Shown in pieces: positions 10,740-20,989 of a stretch of DNA of 64,000 bases. A program made the translations under genes and the position numbers. Positions within the stretch are counted from its first letter, which is position 1. Each line of letters starts with the position of its first letter. The stretch covers positions 2,399,501 through 2,463,500 of the forward strand of contig JAJHZJ010000009.1 of the NCBI GenBank assembly GCA_023548195.1, given 5' to 3'. Origin of the DNA: Bettongia penicillata ogilbyi. Its lineage: Eukaryota; Chordata; Mammalia; Diprotodontia; Potoroidae. Under the pieces are notes generated by a model, which had not been told where the DNA came from, made no database searches, and worked only from the letters and a program-made list of their open reading frames with translations.

Positions 10740-11890
10740 CCTCTCTCAGAGGCTGAGCCTACAGTGTTATCTTCAAATATAAGCATATTTGTATTCATAC
10801 ATACCAGCATGCCTGAATACTTAAACCTTCCCAATATATGAAAATCCATATCTCCAAAGCACAACTCTCAGGGGGAGGTTATTTACTTCATAAAGGCTTA
10901 GCTGTAGTATATCTTTAAGCAACCAGGGCTTTTTAAAAATTAGCGTATGAACAATGAATACTAGATGTATACCAAAGTTTTCTGGGATCACATCCATTAC
11001 CAAAAGTGAGGTTCACCTCTCTGCACAAAGCCAAAATATCCTCAAGTGAAAAATTCCACCCGTCTGTGTCTGAATAACGCCAGGATGACTTGTTGAAAAG
11101 TGGAAAAATTCCGTCTGTCGACTGATTGTCTTGTCTACAGGGCACTGGATAGGCAGCCAGAGTGACGGATTGTTTTTCCATGGACTCAACTGGTTCTGGC
11201 ATCATGCAAGCTTCATCTACCCTAGTGTCTCCAGATTGATCAGTATCTTGCTTTCACAGTAAAACCTTCCCAAAGCCTGGAAGATGAGAAGCAACCATCT
11301 GTATCTTACTTATTGCCGTCATTGTATCATATCCATAAACTCTAATGGATTATGAGGCCAGTAGGAAATTTTTATTTAAAGGTAACACTTGAGTATAAGA
11401 GTTTCAGAGCCAACAAAGGTGATGGAAAGAAGGATGGATATGAAATGAGAGACCATAAAGCAAAAGAGATATGGAGTTCAGTGCTTTCTAGAAATTGGTA
11501 GCTAAAGATACCCATTTGGTACCAGAAACAGACAAAATTCACACATTCACAAACACAGAGTCCCTTCCTAAAAGTTATCTGCTGAAAGAGACTGGTCAAA
11601 GTTAAGCTGTATAGAACACTACTGGGACATATAAACAAAGATAAAGTGGAAATTCAATTGCCATTTTAAAAATAAAGGCTTGCGCTGAAAACAGAGCTTG
11701 GTAGCTCACCACACAAAATGGCTAACAACCCAAAAAGAGGTTGATAGAAATAGGAAGAAAGGGATAATACCAGCTCCTCCAGTGACTTATTCTTAGCTAA
11801 GTGAATTCAGAGGGTTAGAGCTCAATGTCCTAATTTGCTCCGCTATGCAAAGCACTTTGTGAACCAAGAAAATCTATCATTTTATAGGTA
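10740..11890. other. Mostly single-copy DNA with a coding-like patch
   Basis: Non-repeat DNA surrounding the candidate gene fragment at 10930-11250. Another frame of 88 codons on the minus strand (11372-11638) is hydrophobic and AT-rich, and I read it as chance. Confidence 0.35.
10930..11250 (-). pseudogene. Possible gene fragment or retrocopy, about 100 codons
   Basis: On the minus strand a frame stays open for about 100 codons after an upstream TGA. It reads like normal protein rather than repeat: acidic and polar stretches, and segments such as 'SSWRYSDTDGWNFSLEDILA' and 'CREVNLTFGNGCDPRKLW'. A possible acceptor (a pyrimidine run ending in cttccag) lies upstream at about 11283, but frames from it hit stops. 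A possible donor (GAGAG|GTGAAC) lies inside. It could be a decayed processed copy of a cellular gene, an exon, or chance. I cannot assign a family. Confidence 0.28.
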
Positions 11891-11899
11891 TTCAGGCTT

Positions 11900-12055
11900 G
11901 TAGATTTAGAATGAGAGTGGAATTTAGAGATCACTTAATGCAACCCCCTTTCTGTATATGAAAAAACTGAGGTCTAGGGCAGATAAATGTGAAAACTGTC
12001 TTTGGAACTTAGTTGCCTGACTCCAAATCTTACGCACTTAGTCATTTCTCATAAT
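11900..12055 (-). repeat. MIR/CORE-SINE, antisense
   Basis: 'gtggaatttagagatcactt', 'gaaaaaactgaggtctaggg' and 'cctgactccaaatctta' keep the antisense MIR order. Heavily diverged. Confidence 0.6.
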
Positions 12056-12084
12056 AAATCATCATCATCATTACCATCATTCAT

Positions 12085-12200
12085 TGGAAAGGGTGTTGGA
12101 TTTAGATTCATAGTGTCTGAGTTCAAATCCTTCCTCTGCCACTTATTACCTATATGACTTGGGGTAAAGTCATAATTGACTTCCAAGGTCACTTCTGCAG
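12085..12200 (+). repeat. MIR-type SINE, sense
   Basis: 'gttggatttagattcatagt', 'ctgagttcaaatccttcctc' and 'acttattacctatatgactt' match the sense head region of MIR-type SINEs. Confidence 0.6.
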
Positions 12201-12234
12201 GCTTTACTTCTCCTCATCTTCAATCCCAATTTAA

Positions 12235-12350
12235 TTCATTTCAACCAGCATTTATTAAATGCCTGCCATGTGCAAGGCATTACTAGGTGCAGGATAAAAG
12301 CTAAAAGTGAAGTAATTCTGCTTTTCAAGGAGTTTATGTTCTTCCTCATC
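12235..12350 (-). repeat. L2 LINE 3' end, antisense
   Basis: 'catttattaaatgcctgcca', 'tgcaaggcattactaggtgc' and 'ttcaaggagtttatgttc' are the reverse complement of the L2 tail. Confidence 0.6.
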
Positions 12351-12519
12351 ACCACAACCATCTCAAACACATGTCGAAAACCAGAAACATCTTCTACTCC
12401 TGTCCCTACTACTCCTAGGGGGAAAAAACCAGCTCCTGTTCTTGGACGCTCTGTTTTTATTGATAATGAGGCCATTTGGCCAGCTGTGTGACCTTGCAAA
12501 CTTGAGTCACCGACTCTTC

Positions 12520-13090
12520 CTCTTTCCTTGTCCAACTCAGAACCGAGTTACAAAGTCCCATTCTTCTACCTTCACCACATCTGTCACATTTGGACTTTGC
12601 ATTTCATCCTCATTGCCAATGACTGCCTCATGCCTGCATTACTGGAGTAGTCTCCAAAATGGCTTCCTCAACTCTTTTCTCTTCCTTCCAATCAATCCAG
12701 CACGTCATTGACTAATCAGTCTTCAGAAAACATTTCTCTGACCACTTGAATCACCCACTCAAAAATGTCTAAAGGTTTCTTATTCCAAATTCCTTAGTCT
12801 GATATCCTACACCCTTCTCAGTCTGATCCCAACTCATGTTTCTGCTTTATCTCTGATTTTTTTTCTTATATGAATTCTATCTTCTAGATAGAAGATACAG
12901 CTTGCTATTACTTCAGTACAACTGGCATGTACCACCTCAGCACCTTTGCTCATGCTCATACTCCTACAGGCTGGGTATCTTCCTGCCATCCCATCTTTAC
13001 TTGATGAATGAAATCCTAAGCATTCTTTGATATCCAAGTTAAGTACCACCTTCTCTATGAAGATGCCCGTGATTATACCACCGATAAGCA
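12520..13090 (+). repeat. L2 LINE 3' region
   Basis: The order 'actggagtagtctccaaaat', 'agtctgatatcctacaccc', 'cacctttgctcatgctcata', 'gccatcccatctttac' and 'gtaccaccttctctatgaag' follows L2 downstream of its reverse transcriptase. Overlapping frames of 85-99 codons arise from it. Confidence 0.65.
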
Positions 13091-13094
13091 ATAA

Positions 13095-13350
13095 CGATAA
13101 TAATAAATAACACCTATATAGAGCCTACCACGTACCAGATGCTGTGCTAAATGCTTAAAAAAATAGCATTTCATTTGATCCCCAAAACAATCCTGGGAAG
13201 TAAGTACTGTTATTATTCCCACTTTTCAGGTGAGAAAACTGAGGCAAACAACATTTAAGTGATTTGTCCAGGGTTATACAGCTAGCAAGAGGCCTGAGGT
13301 TGGATTTGAACTCAGGTCTTCCTGAATCCATCCACTCTGGAGTTCTCACT
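13095..13350 (-). repeat. MIR/CORE-SINE, antisense
   Basis: A long, nearly full antisense copy: 'gagcctaccacgtaccagat', 'tcatttgatccccaaaacaa', 'gtgagaaaactgaggcaaac', 'tttgaactcaggtcttcct'. Confidence 0.85.
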
Positions 13351-13419
13351 CCTCTTAACTCCTATAGAAAATTTTTATCACTCATGATATTTATCACATA
13401 CTACCTTTGAGCTGTAGTT

Positions 13420-13625
13420 TTAAAACAATAATTCACATTTCTATAAACCTTTGAGAACCACAAAAACCTTTCTTCACAACAACCCTGTTAGGGAGGTAAA
13501 ACAGGTATAATTCTTTTACAGATAAGACAATGAGGATGAAGCAGGTTGAACAGCTTCTTCCAGGCCACACAGCTATTGTTATAGAAAATCACAAACCCTA
13601 ATTCTCTATCCCAATGCCCTTTCCA
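13420..13625 (-). repeat. MIR/CORE-SINE, antisense, old
   Basis: 'cttcacaacaaccctgttag' and 'agataagacaatgaggatga', then 'ccaggccacacagctatt', in antisense order with strong divergence. Confidence 0.55.
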
Positions 13626-13634
13626 GATATGATT

Positions 13635-13860
13635 TGATGTAGTGAAGAGAGTGCTCAACTTTGAATCAGGAAGACTTGAGTTCAAATCCCACCCTAGTCA
13701 CTTAGGGAAATCCCCAGGCAAGTCACTTAGCTTCTCTTTGCCTCAGTTTTCTCAGCTATAAAATAGAAATAATGGTAGCACCTACTTCATAGGTTGTGAG
13801 GAACAAATGGAATAACATATAAAGAGATTTGCAAACCTTATGAAGCAATATAAAAATCTT
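13635..13860 (+). repeat. tRNA-headed/MIR SINE, sense
   Basis: 'atcaggaagacttgagttca', 'aggcaagtcacttagcttct', 'cctcagttttctcagctata' and 'gagatttgcaaaccttatga'. It lies head-on to the previous antisense copy. Confidence 0.75.
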
Positions 13861-13904
13861 GCCCTCTCTTGTTTGGTCACTCATAGTCAAGGATGCCCCT
13901 CTTT

Positions 13905-14025
13905 TCTCATCTCTCCAACTAGACTGTAGCCTTTGTGAGGAGCAGGTAGTAGATCTGTGGCTTCTTCTGGAGTTTCCACAGCCCCTAACACTGACACTCA
14001 ATAAACACTTGACTGATTGACATGC
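13905..14025 (+). repeat. L2 LINE 3' end
   Basis: 'actagactgtagcctttgtg', 'ttccacagcccctaacactg' and 'actcaataaacacttgactg' fit the L2 tail. Confidence 0.6.
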
Positions 14026-14029
14026 AATC

Positions 14030-14640
14030 AACCACTGTGCTTTTCATCAGTCTCATACCAAACTCCTCCTGTAACAGTGGGAGCTGCCCTGTTTTTTGCA
14101 AGGAAACACTACTATCTATTGCTGCCAGTGACTGTTACTTCCCTCAATGGGAGAGCAACTGGTTGCCTCCTTTCCAGATGCCCTTTCTGAGTTTTCTTTG
14201 ATATTTTTCCATTTTCAGATGGGCTTTTCTTTCCTTCATGCCAACTCCCCTCATCTCAGGTCCTCAGATTGTGATATGAGTATGACTGGGAGTGTTGACA
14301 AATTCAAGAGCAGTGTAGATACCAAATTATTAGCCATATTTCTCCAGACTCTGAATCATTTTGGCAGGGCTGGCCATGGGCAAGATTATGGAGCCTGGCA
14401 TCTTCTTACTTCTTTTATAGTCTCAATCTGCCCTTCTGCATCAAGTTCTGCCTTCTTCCTATAGTCCTATTTGAATGCCCCTCTCCCCTGAGAGAAGTAA
14501 CCTTTAATTCTTTCATGCTTCATTGTGAATAAATTATAGAGAAAGAAGAAGGGACAGGAGGAGGAGGTAGAGAATTCTTTCTGATCACCAAGTAACAAAG
14601 ACAGAAAAGAAAAAGTTTGCTTGCAATGACTTTGTCCGTA
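14030..14640. other. Single-copy DNA
   Basis: About 600 bases with no recognised repeat. A 105-codon plus-strand frame (14147-14464) follows a decent acceptor-like 'ccattttcag', but its product is hydrophobic with no family match and there is no donor I trust. Confidence 0.3.
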
Positions 14641-14644
14641 TCCC

Positions 14645-14738
14645 CAAGAAGCAGCATGCCATAGCAGATAGGGCAATGGATTTGGAGCAGGAAGACCTGG
14701 GCTGAAATCCCCCTTCAGATGCTTACTAGCTGTGTGGG
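14645..14738 (+). repeat. tRNA-headed SINE, 5' part, interrupted
   Basis: 'agcatgccatagcagatagg', 'gaagacctgggctgaaatcc' and 'gcttactagctgtgtggg' form the head of a tRNA-type SINE. It breaks at 14738 and resumes at 15726 with the same 11 bases, agctgtgtggg. The resumed part (15737-15830) has 'tcacttaactcctgtatgtg' and 'tcatctataaaac'. Confidence 0.75.
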
Positions 14739-14940
14739 CATGGTCTTCTTCGGCAACGAAGGATGAACACAATCCTGTGAGTAGATGCAGCTGGCTGAAT
14801 GCTAGCTGGGTAATTCACCTCCTCCTCTCCTGTCTGCTTACCCCTGCCCTTCCTCCTCCTCTCCAAAGGAAGGTAAACTTGGATGGCCAAAAGATGCCCA
14901 GTTGACTTTGGTTTTACTGGCTCCTTCCCTATTGCCTTCT

Positions 14941-15283
14941 CCTCTCCTCTCCTCTCCTCTCCTCTCCCTCTCCTCTCCTCTCCCTCTCCTCTCCCTCTCC
15001 TCTCTCCTGTCCTCTCTCCTCTCCTCTCCTCTCCTCTCCTCTCCTCTCCTCTCCTCTCTCTCCTCTCCTCTCCTCTCCTCTCCTCTCCTCTCCTGTCCTC
15101 TCTCCTCTCTCTCCTCTCCTGTCCTCTCTCCTCTCCTCTCCTCTCCTCTCCTCTCCTCTCCTCTCCTCTCCTCTCCTCTCCTCTCCTCTCCTCTCCTCTC
15201 CTGTCTCCTCTCCTCTCCTCTCCTCTCCTCTCCTCTCCTCTCCTCTCCTCTCCTCTCCTCTCCTCTCCTCTCCTCTCCTCTCC
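14941..15283. repeat. (TCCTC)n pentanucleotide tract
   Basis: Long CCTCT/TCCTC array with interruptions (CTGTC, CTCTCTC) clustered in its first half and nearly pure units in its second half. It produces frames of 130-186 codons with repeating LLSSP or EERRG, which are artefacts. Confidence 0.97.
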
Positions 15284-15435
15284 CAAAACCTTAAGCCTAC
15301 TGCACTCTGAACTGGGACTCCATTGGGGCCCTGCCTGAGGGCTCTTCTGAACCCTCCCAGCTTTCCATTGATTATCAGTAGTAACCCTTGCTGTTTCCCA
15401 CCCAGTATGATACCTTTCTTTTTCTTGACCTCATT

Positions 15436-15725
15436 AAGGGGCCATGCCCTGGCTACTTCTTAACAGGCTATTCAACGAATGGACATTGCCTCACCCTAAG
15501 TGAGTGCCTGCAAAAACCTTAACCTAATGGGCCCAAGGTCTCCCAGTGCATCCTGGGTCATCTCCAGTCATCCTGATGAATATCTGGTCACTGGATTCAG
15601 ATGGCTCTGGAGGAGAAGTGAGGTTGGTGACCTGTACAGCCCTCCCTCACTCAAAACAAAGTCAAGTGCAAGTCATGTCATCATTTCTCTGATGGCATGA
15701 TCTTCAGCAACCAAGGATGAACACA
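15436..15725 (+). repeat. Second SINE family, body and tail
   Basis: 'cagtgcatcctgggtcatct', 'atatctggtcactggattca', 'ctccctcactcaaaacaaag' and 'caagtcatgtcatcatttct' recur at 28505-28790 (antisense) and 63290-63570 (sense). It is therefore an interspersed family of about 270-290 bp. It ends with 'caaggatgaacaca'. Confidence 0.8.
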
Positions 15726-16009
15726 AGCTGTGTGGGAAAGTCACTTAACTCCTGTATGTGTCAGGTGCTTCATCTATAAAACAAAACAGTTGAACTTGAT
15801 CTCCTTCTAAATCTATAACCCTATGATATATAGCTCAGGACAAAATTAGTCCTGGACCTGAGCCTGTTCCAGATCTTGAGAATTTCCTTTTTCTCTGATA
15901 TCAAGGGGAAATAGTATTTTTCCAGTAGAGAAAGAGTGTGCCCCTTCCCCACACAGATATTTCATAGGTATATATATTTTTCATCTAAAAAACAACTGCT
16001 GCAATTCTA

Positions 16010-16585
16010 AGGTGGTGAATTCCATTGTGCGCAGGGGAAAGCAGCCCAACATGAGGTAAGAAAATGGGCTGTCAGTTACTGGAGCCTTGGAACAAATGGG
16101 GAGGCCAATTGGCTCTTTTTTTCAGGCTCTCCTGCTTGTCTAAAAGTCGCTGATCAGCCTCCCTTGTTGATGTTCTTTGGAGCCATTCTGTCTTCTCCAC
16201 CTACATCCCAGCTTCCCAAAATGTTGGAAATTAAGCCCAATCAGCAGATCTATTCATTCACAAGTGAAAACTAGATGAGGAATAATGAAGAACAGCCAAG
16301 AATGAGAAATGCAGCCTTCCTTCCTGCCTAGGCAGCTTTGCTAATGAGCCCAGGCTGGTCAGCTCCCTGTCTAGATGAGCAAAGGGCAGATGTTGCCAGC
16401 AGGGCTCCCTTGGGTCTGCACAATGCACGGGGTTGTTTTGTTGCTGGGTTGTTTTCTTTTTTCTGTCCGAGTTCATCTACTGGCCGAAAAGGGAGGCCTT
16501 TGGAGTCCAAATGTCTGCCTCCAAAGCTATTTGTTAGGACAAATAATGTCAACATGCACACTTCTTCAGCTCCCACCTTGGGCCC
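16010..16585. promoter_or_regulatory. Single-copy, GC-richer block; candidate conserved noncoding DNA
   Basis: Unlike its surroundings this block lacks recognisable repeats and has mixed, complex composition. It contains motifs such as 'tttgctaatgagcccaggct' and 'ttgttaggacaaataatgtc'. Several frames of 72-105 codons overlap on both strands, which argues against any one being coding. I infer possible regulatory DNA only from complexity. Confidence 0.3.
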
Positions 16586-16587
16586 AC

Positions 16588-16745
16588 TCCTGTATCTGTC
16601 ACTGTGGGGGATGCAAAAATACCTAAGGCATGATCTCTGCCTTCACATGGCTTAGAGACAAGTTGAGAGAACACAGTGTTGGCTCATATAAAAAATGATA
16701 AAGCAAAATATTAAATATAAGCAAGAGGCACTCTGTATGGTAGAA
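16588..16745 (-). repeat. L2 LINE 3' end, antisense
   Basis: 'gtgggggatgcaaaaatacc', 'ggcatgatctctgccttcac' and 'gcttagagacaagttgagag' match the antisense L2 tail. Confidence 0.55.
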
Positions 16746-16789
16746 AAAAGCAATGAGGGCCTCTCTTATTTGTAGAGAGACATCTTAAC

Positions 16790-16875
16790 GACAGAGGCAA
16801 CATAGTCCAGAGAGCCAGTCTTAAAGCCAAGAAAGCTTGGGTTCAAGATTTAGCTCTGACACACATAGTCATTGT
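16790..16875 (+). repeat. tRNA-headed SINE scrap, sense
   Basis: 'ggcaacatagtccagagagc' and 'aagcttgggttcaagattta' match the SINE head; the rest is lost. Confidence 0.55.
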
Positions 16876-17069
16876 TTCCCTCAATGTTTTAAGCAATTAA
16901 GACTTTGAGAAATAAAGAAAGTCCTTAATCTGTACAGATAGACAGAGCATCCTCACTTGGGAGTTCTAGATCTTAATGAAAACACATGTCCAATTCTTAT
17001 ACCCATCTTAGTAATGAAAAGGCAGATACAATCATTTTGTCTACATACGTCACAGTTGACCTTTCCAAG

Positions 17070-17460
17070 GTCAAAGAATGGCAATCCCCTTTCTACCCAA
17101 CCTTCAATGGCTTTCTCTTGCCTCAAGGACAAAATGTAAGAAGCAGGCATTTAAGGCCCTCCACAATCTGGCTTCTTTGTGTAGAAGGCCCCTTCAACCT
17201 TGTGAGACTTCACTCCCCTCATCTACTCTCCATCCTAGTGAATCTGACCTGCTAGTCAGATTCCCTTTACATGAAATTCTACCTTTTGCTTTCACTTTTT
17301 TGCTCAAGTGATCCCCTATATCTGCAATGGGAAATTTTCAGTATTTCTCAGGAAACCTAACTCCCTTTTAGACATAACTCAGGTACCTTAATCCCTCCCA
17401 GTTTTGGACATTCTCTCCTTCTTGAAATTACTTTGTATGTACATACTTTGTACTCGTATA
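17070..17460 (+). repeat. L2 LINE 3' region
   Basis: 'caatggctttctcttgcctc', 'ggcatttaaggccctccaca' and 'aatctggcttctttgtgtag' match the L2 segment before its 3' end. Three overlapping frames of 60-89 codons are traces of it. Confidence 0.75.
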
Positions 17461-17464
17461 TAAT

Positions 17465-17745
17465 AACAATGGCTAAGATATTGATAATACTTTAAGGTTT
17501 ACAAAGCTCTTTATACATAGCATTTCACTTAATCTTCACAACTCTGTGAGGCAGGTGCTATCATTATCTCCATTTTACAGAAGAGGAAATAGATGCTCAT
17601 AGAGGTTATCTGTCCCAAAGCTACAGAGCTGCTACCTAGACAGCTAGCTGGCAGAATTGGAACCCCTGTCCCCCTAATGCTATGATCAGCATCACTCTTC
17701 ACTACCCTGTCCTGCCTCTTAGCCGTGCCTATAGCACAGCCCCTC
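17465..17745 (-). repeat. MIR/CORE-SINE, antisense
   Basis: 'tttaaggtttacaaagctct', 'catttcacttaatcttcaca', 'tccattttacagaagaggaa' and 'cagaattggaacccctgtcc' in antisense MIR order. It is inserted in or next to L2 text that resumes at 17745-17820. Confidence 0.8.
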
Positions 17746-17824
17746 ACCTTCCGCCTAAGTACAGAATAAGCTTCTTGAAGACTGATTCTTTTTTATCTCT
17801 CTATCCCTAGTTCCTGGTAGGTTA

Positions 17825-18075
17825 TCATTGTTGAACCATTTCATTCATGTCTGACTCTTCGTGATCCCTTTTGGGGTTTTCTTGGCAAAGATACTGGAGT
17901 GGTTTGCCATTTCCTCCTCCATCCCCTTTTATAGATGAGGAACTGAGGCAAACAGGCTTAAGTGACTTATCCAGGGTCACACAGCTAGGAAGTGTCTTTG
18001 GCTAGATTTGAACTTAGGAAGATGAGTCTTTCTGACTCCAGACCAGCTCTATCCATTGTACTACCTAGCTGCCTG
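17825..18075 (-). repeat. Marsupial tRNA-headed SINE, antisense, near full length
   Basis: 'tcttcgtgatcccttttggg', 'tcttggcaaagatactggag', 'gatgaggaactgaggcaaac', 'cagggtcacacagctaggaa' and 'tactacctagctgcc'. Confidence 0.92.
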
Positions 18076-18099
18076 CTGGCACACATAAGGGGCTTAATA

Positions 18100-18940
18100 A
18101 GTTCTTTGTTGAATTAATTTAAATTAAATCTGCCTTTCATGTAAATCAATCCAGCTACCTCCTTGAGGTCCAGTGGTTCTTCCATTAGCCATTTCCTGCA
18201 ACCCTCGCATAACTTTGTCTGAGTCACAGGTAGAAAGTTATTGAGCAAAAGGAAGGAGAACCCACTACAGAGCAAACTGAACTGCTCCAGGATCTGTGTC
18301 AACTGAACGCAACTGAAGGAAGGCGCTAAGTATATTTGCATATACTGGCAAGCTGAGGTGTTTTTGTGTATAAGGATGGAATATTTCTGAAAAGTTTGAA
18401 GTCATAGGAAACCAAAAACTGTTCTTGGTGGGTGGGTAAAAAAATAGAAATTGGGAAGAAAAATGTGAAAGTGTTAAAATAAATGCAATGTAAAAACTGC
18501 TCTTTATAAATCTAGTCACTCTGGTAGTTTAGGATCACAAAATGGTACTGTGTCCAAGATGCTTTGCCTATAAAATGATCATGTTTGACAAATTTAGAAA
18601 TGATAGGATCATAGGATTTAGAACTGTAAGAGACACATCAAAAGAAATCTTCCTCATCCCCCAAAATATCAATTCCAGTTTGCTTGGAAGCCTGAAAGTA
18701 AATAAAAACATAATTTGTTCTATTATTAATCCCTTCAATAAGGACCCCAGCCACCAGTAAAGTAAACAAGCCTTGAAACTGGGAATAAACCAAAGGCGTA
18801 GTCTAATTTATTGGTTGTTCTAAGAAATAATAGAAAGAGGAGAAAAAATGGAATGATGACCCTAGAGCTAAACTTCATGCTAGGTTGAACCAGTCTAGAG
18901 GACCTCTAGGTCTTTCCCTACCTTAAAATTCCATGACAGG
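18100..18940. other. Single-copy DNA
   Basis: No clear gene or repeat apart from an antisense MIR scrap near 18600-18640 ('ataggatttagaactgtaag'). Minus-strand frames of 75 and 84 codons overlap but share no splice logic. Confidence 0.3.
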
Positions 18941-18954
18941 AATAATTCACTATA

Positions 18955-19278
18955 CTCTGCCCAGGTCACACTAACGTGTAGAATATTATGTTCAACTCTG
19001 AGTGCTACAGTTTTCTTAATTCTTCAGTATTTTTTCTAATTTCAGAAAGAACACTGATGATCTAGAGGACATCCAGAGGAGGGCAAATAGGATGGTGAGG
19101 GACCTCAAGTTAATGGCATCTAAAGACATGAAGTTGAAGAAACAGGGGATGGTGTAGCCTGGAGAATGGAGATATGATGGCTATCTTCAAGTATTAATAG
19201 GGCTACCCCTAGAAAATAGAGTAATGTTCTTCTGTTTGAATAATTAAGTTGCAAAGGAGTCAATTCAGGCTTGTACTG
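18955..19278 (+). repeat. L3/CR1-like LINE, 5' piece of a split copy
   Basis: 'gaatattatgttcaactctg', 'ggacatccagaggagggcaa', 'ataggatggtgagggacctc' and 'atgatggctatcttcaagta' match L3. The copy stops at about 19278 and continues at 20249. Confidence 0.8.
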
Positions 19279-20248
19279 TAGGGTAGCAGTTCAAAGACTG
19301 CCTTTTGATGATATCGCTGAATCTCAGAATTTCAGAGTTGGAAAGGGCATCAGCAGCCAACCAGTCACCATGCTGTTCTCGCTGGATTTTGCTGCCTGTC
19401 AGGCCTGTTCCTCACTGGGCACTACATGCCATTGGATCCCTGATACTTCTCACCCTGCCTTCTGGGCACCATGAGTCTATTTCTCCCTGACTATTTTTGC
19501 TGGACTGTTCTTGAGGTTGCCATCTTTGGCACTCCAGCTGGAGCCCTTATCTGGGCTACCTCTCTCACAAGAAGAGGGGTGCTATCATCTCTTTTAAATT
19601 GGACCCCAGAGCCCAAGCTTCAGCTCTTCTATTGAGAAAGACTGGCCTCTCACATAACGAGTCATCGAACTAGGAAAAAATCCTCAGCTGCTTTTTTTCC
19701 TTAGGGAAAGAGGTCTGTTGGCTGCCAGAGTTAGCGATGCATATCTTTTCTCTCCATAAAAAGAGGGAAGTCTGTCAGTTCTGAGTTTTAGCCTCCATCA
19801 GCTAAGTTCTTTTTGGAACATAAGAAAGCTAGTTAGCTAATTAGAGCCTTCAGACATTTACTCTATCTTTGAACTACTTGCTCCTGGTAAGATGAAGACT
19901 TTATCTGCCTTATGGTTAGAGAGTTCCATTTAATTTCCTTATGGTCCTGATTGCCAACCTTTACTGTCTCCAGGTCATTTCGGGTACTGCCTTCCAAAAT
20001 AAACCACAAAGTACTATGGGGGTCTGAGGAACCTGTTTTTCTCAGTTCCCAAAGATCCTTTGTCTCTCCTGTGCAAATGAAATCAAAGCAAGTACAAAAG
20101 CTAAGCTAAGAGAACAAGACCACTTTCCTCCTCCTGACTCATAATTCTGTCTTTCTTATGTACATGGAGATATCAGCAAATGCCCTAGGTTTTCAGTTAT
20201 CCTACAGATTCTTGTTCTTCCTAAAAATTAGATGTAAACAAAAAAAAT
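19279..20248. other. About 970 bp inserted within an L3
   Basis: Non-L3 DNA separates two collinear L3 pieces. Near its right end it has an A-rich run ('gtaaacaaaaaaaatgagc'), as expected for a retroposed sequence in plus orientation. No coding frame longer than 67 codons is present. A short MIR-like string lies at 19315-19366. I could not identify a target-site duplication or a source. Confidence 0.45.
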
Positions 20249-20395
20249 GAGCTATCTTGAGAAATAGTGGGGTCCCCCTCATCAAAGATTTTTAAATAGA
20301 GGCTGGATGACCACTTGTCAGGTATAATGTATAAGGAATTCATTTTGAGATATGGGTTGAATTAAATGGCCATTAAAGTCTCTTCCTGTGAATAA
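20249..20395 (+). repeat. L3/CR1-like LINE, 3' piece
   Basis: 'gaaatagtggggtccccctc', 'taaatagaggctggatgacc' and 'acttgtcaggtataatgtat' form the L3 3' end. With 18955-19278 this is one copy. Confidence 0.8.
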
Positions 20396-20449
20396 TACTG
20401 GAACTTTCCAGGGTGTGATGTATGGATGGAATATAGGATTAATACATAC

Positions 20450-20675
20450 CTGGAAGACAGCAGCTTTGAGATATCCAGAGAGCTGGAGATACTGGTCAAA
20501 GTTATGAAGTAATTTAGGGTGTTTCCAAGAAACTGTGGCTTCTCAAAACACTGAGGCCCCATGATGAACTGATCCTGGATGGAGAAGCTTGGGCAATCAG
20601 TCTGCCAGAAATCCATCAGCTGAGCAAAGAGCTGGGTGAAATCCAGAGATGGATTCATTGGGAGAAAAGGTTCAG
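20450..20675 (-). CDS. Candidate internal exon, unidentified protein (74 codons)
   Basis: On the minus strand 74 codons stay open between a possible acceptor (cctacaag, weak pyrimidine tract) and a strong donor (TTCCAG|GTATGT). The product looks like ordinary globular protein: it contains 'LDFTQLFAQLMDFWQTDCPS', then 'DQFIMGPQCFEKPQFLGN', then a serine-rich end 'SISSSLDISKLLSS'. Third positions and composition differ from the AT-rich flanks. Phase is two bases before the first full codon and two after the last. It lies in non-repeat DNA between an L3 and a MIR. I recognise no family. It could be an exon of an unknown gene, a decayed retrocopy, or chance. Confidence 0.33.
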
Positions 20676-20989
20676 CTTGTAGGAATTGTGTTAGGGATTA
20701 ACAGCCAGAATATAGGAATCTAGTCAGTGGATTCCCCTAGGTAGAGTTCTGGGGTTATTTCCAGAGCTGGCAAATCAGATGGTTAAGAATGGACAGTTTT
20801 GCCTTGAGGCAAAAAGAGTTCTAAAACAATTAGGAAACAGCCAAGATTGGTCCTGAAGATAAAGTGAATGAACAATAACTCAAAATGTTAGGGTTAGATA
20901 TGGAGATAGCAATTTCAGGGAGAATAAGAAAGGAGCCCTGACAAGGGATTCTCCGGTACTTTTAGCCTCTGCTGAATCAGATGAAAGTT

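Larger units (their letters stand above)
14739..15725 (+). mobile_element. Composite insertion: short terminal repeats, unique DNA, pentamer tract, SINE body
   Basis: The block is bounded by the 11-bp direct repeat agctgtgtggg (14728-14738 and 15726-15736), which looks like a target-site duplication within a SINE. It begins with a 33-bp segment (14739-14771, 'catggtcttcttcggcaacg') and ends with a close relative of it (15696-15725, 'catgatcttcagcaaccaag'). In order it holds non-repetitive DNA, a (TCCTC)n tract of about 340 bp, more non-repetitive DNA, and a SINE body from about 15436. The layout recalls SVA-type composite retroposons, but that comparison is structural only. Confidence 0.55.

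Noticed and set aside
14726..15338. Frames of 130-186 codons on both strands
   Set aside because: Direct translations of the (TCCTC)n array; repeating EERRG or LLSSP.
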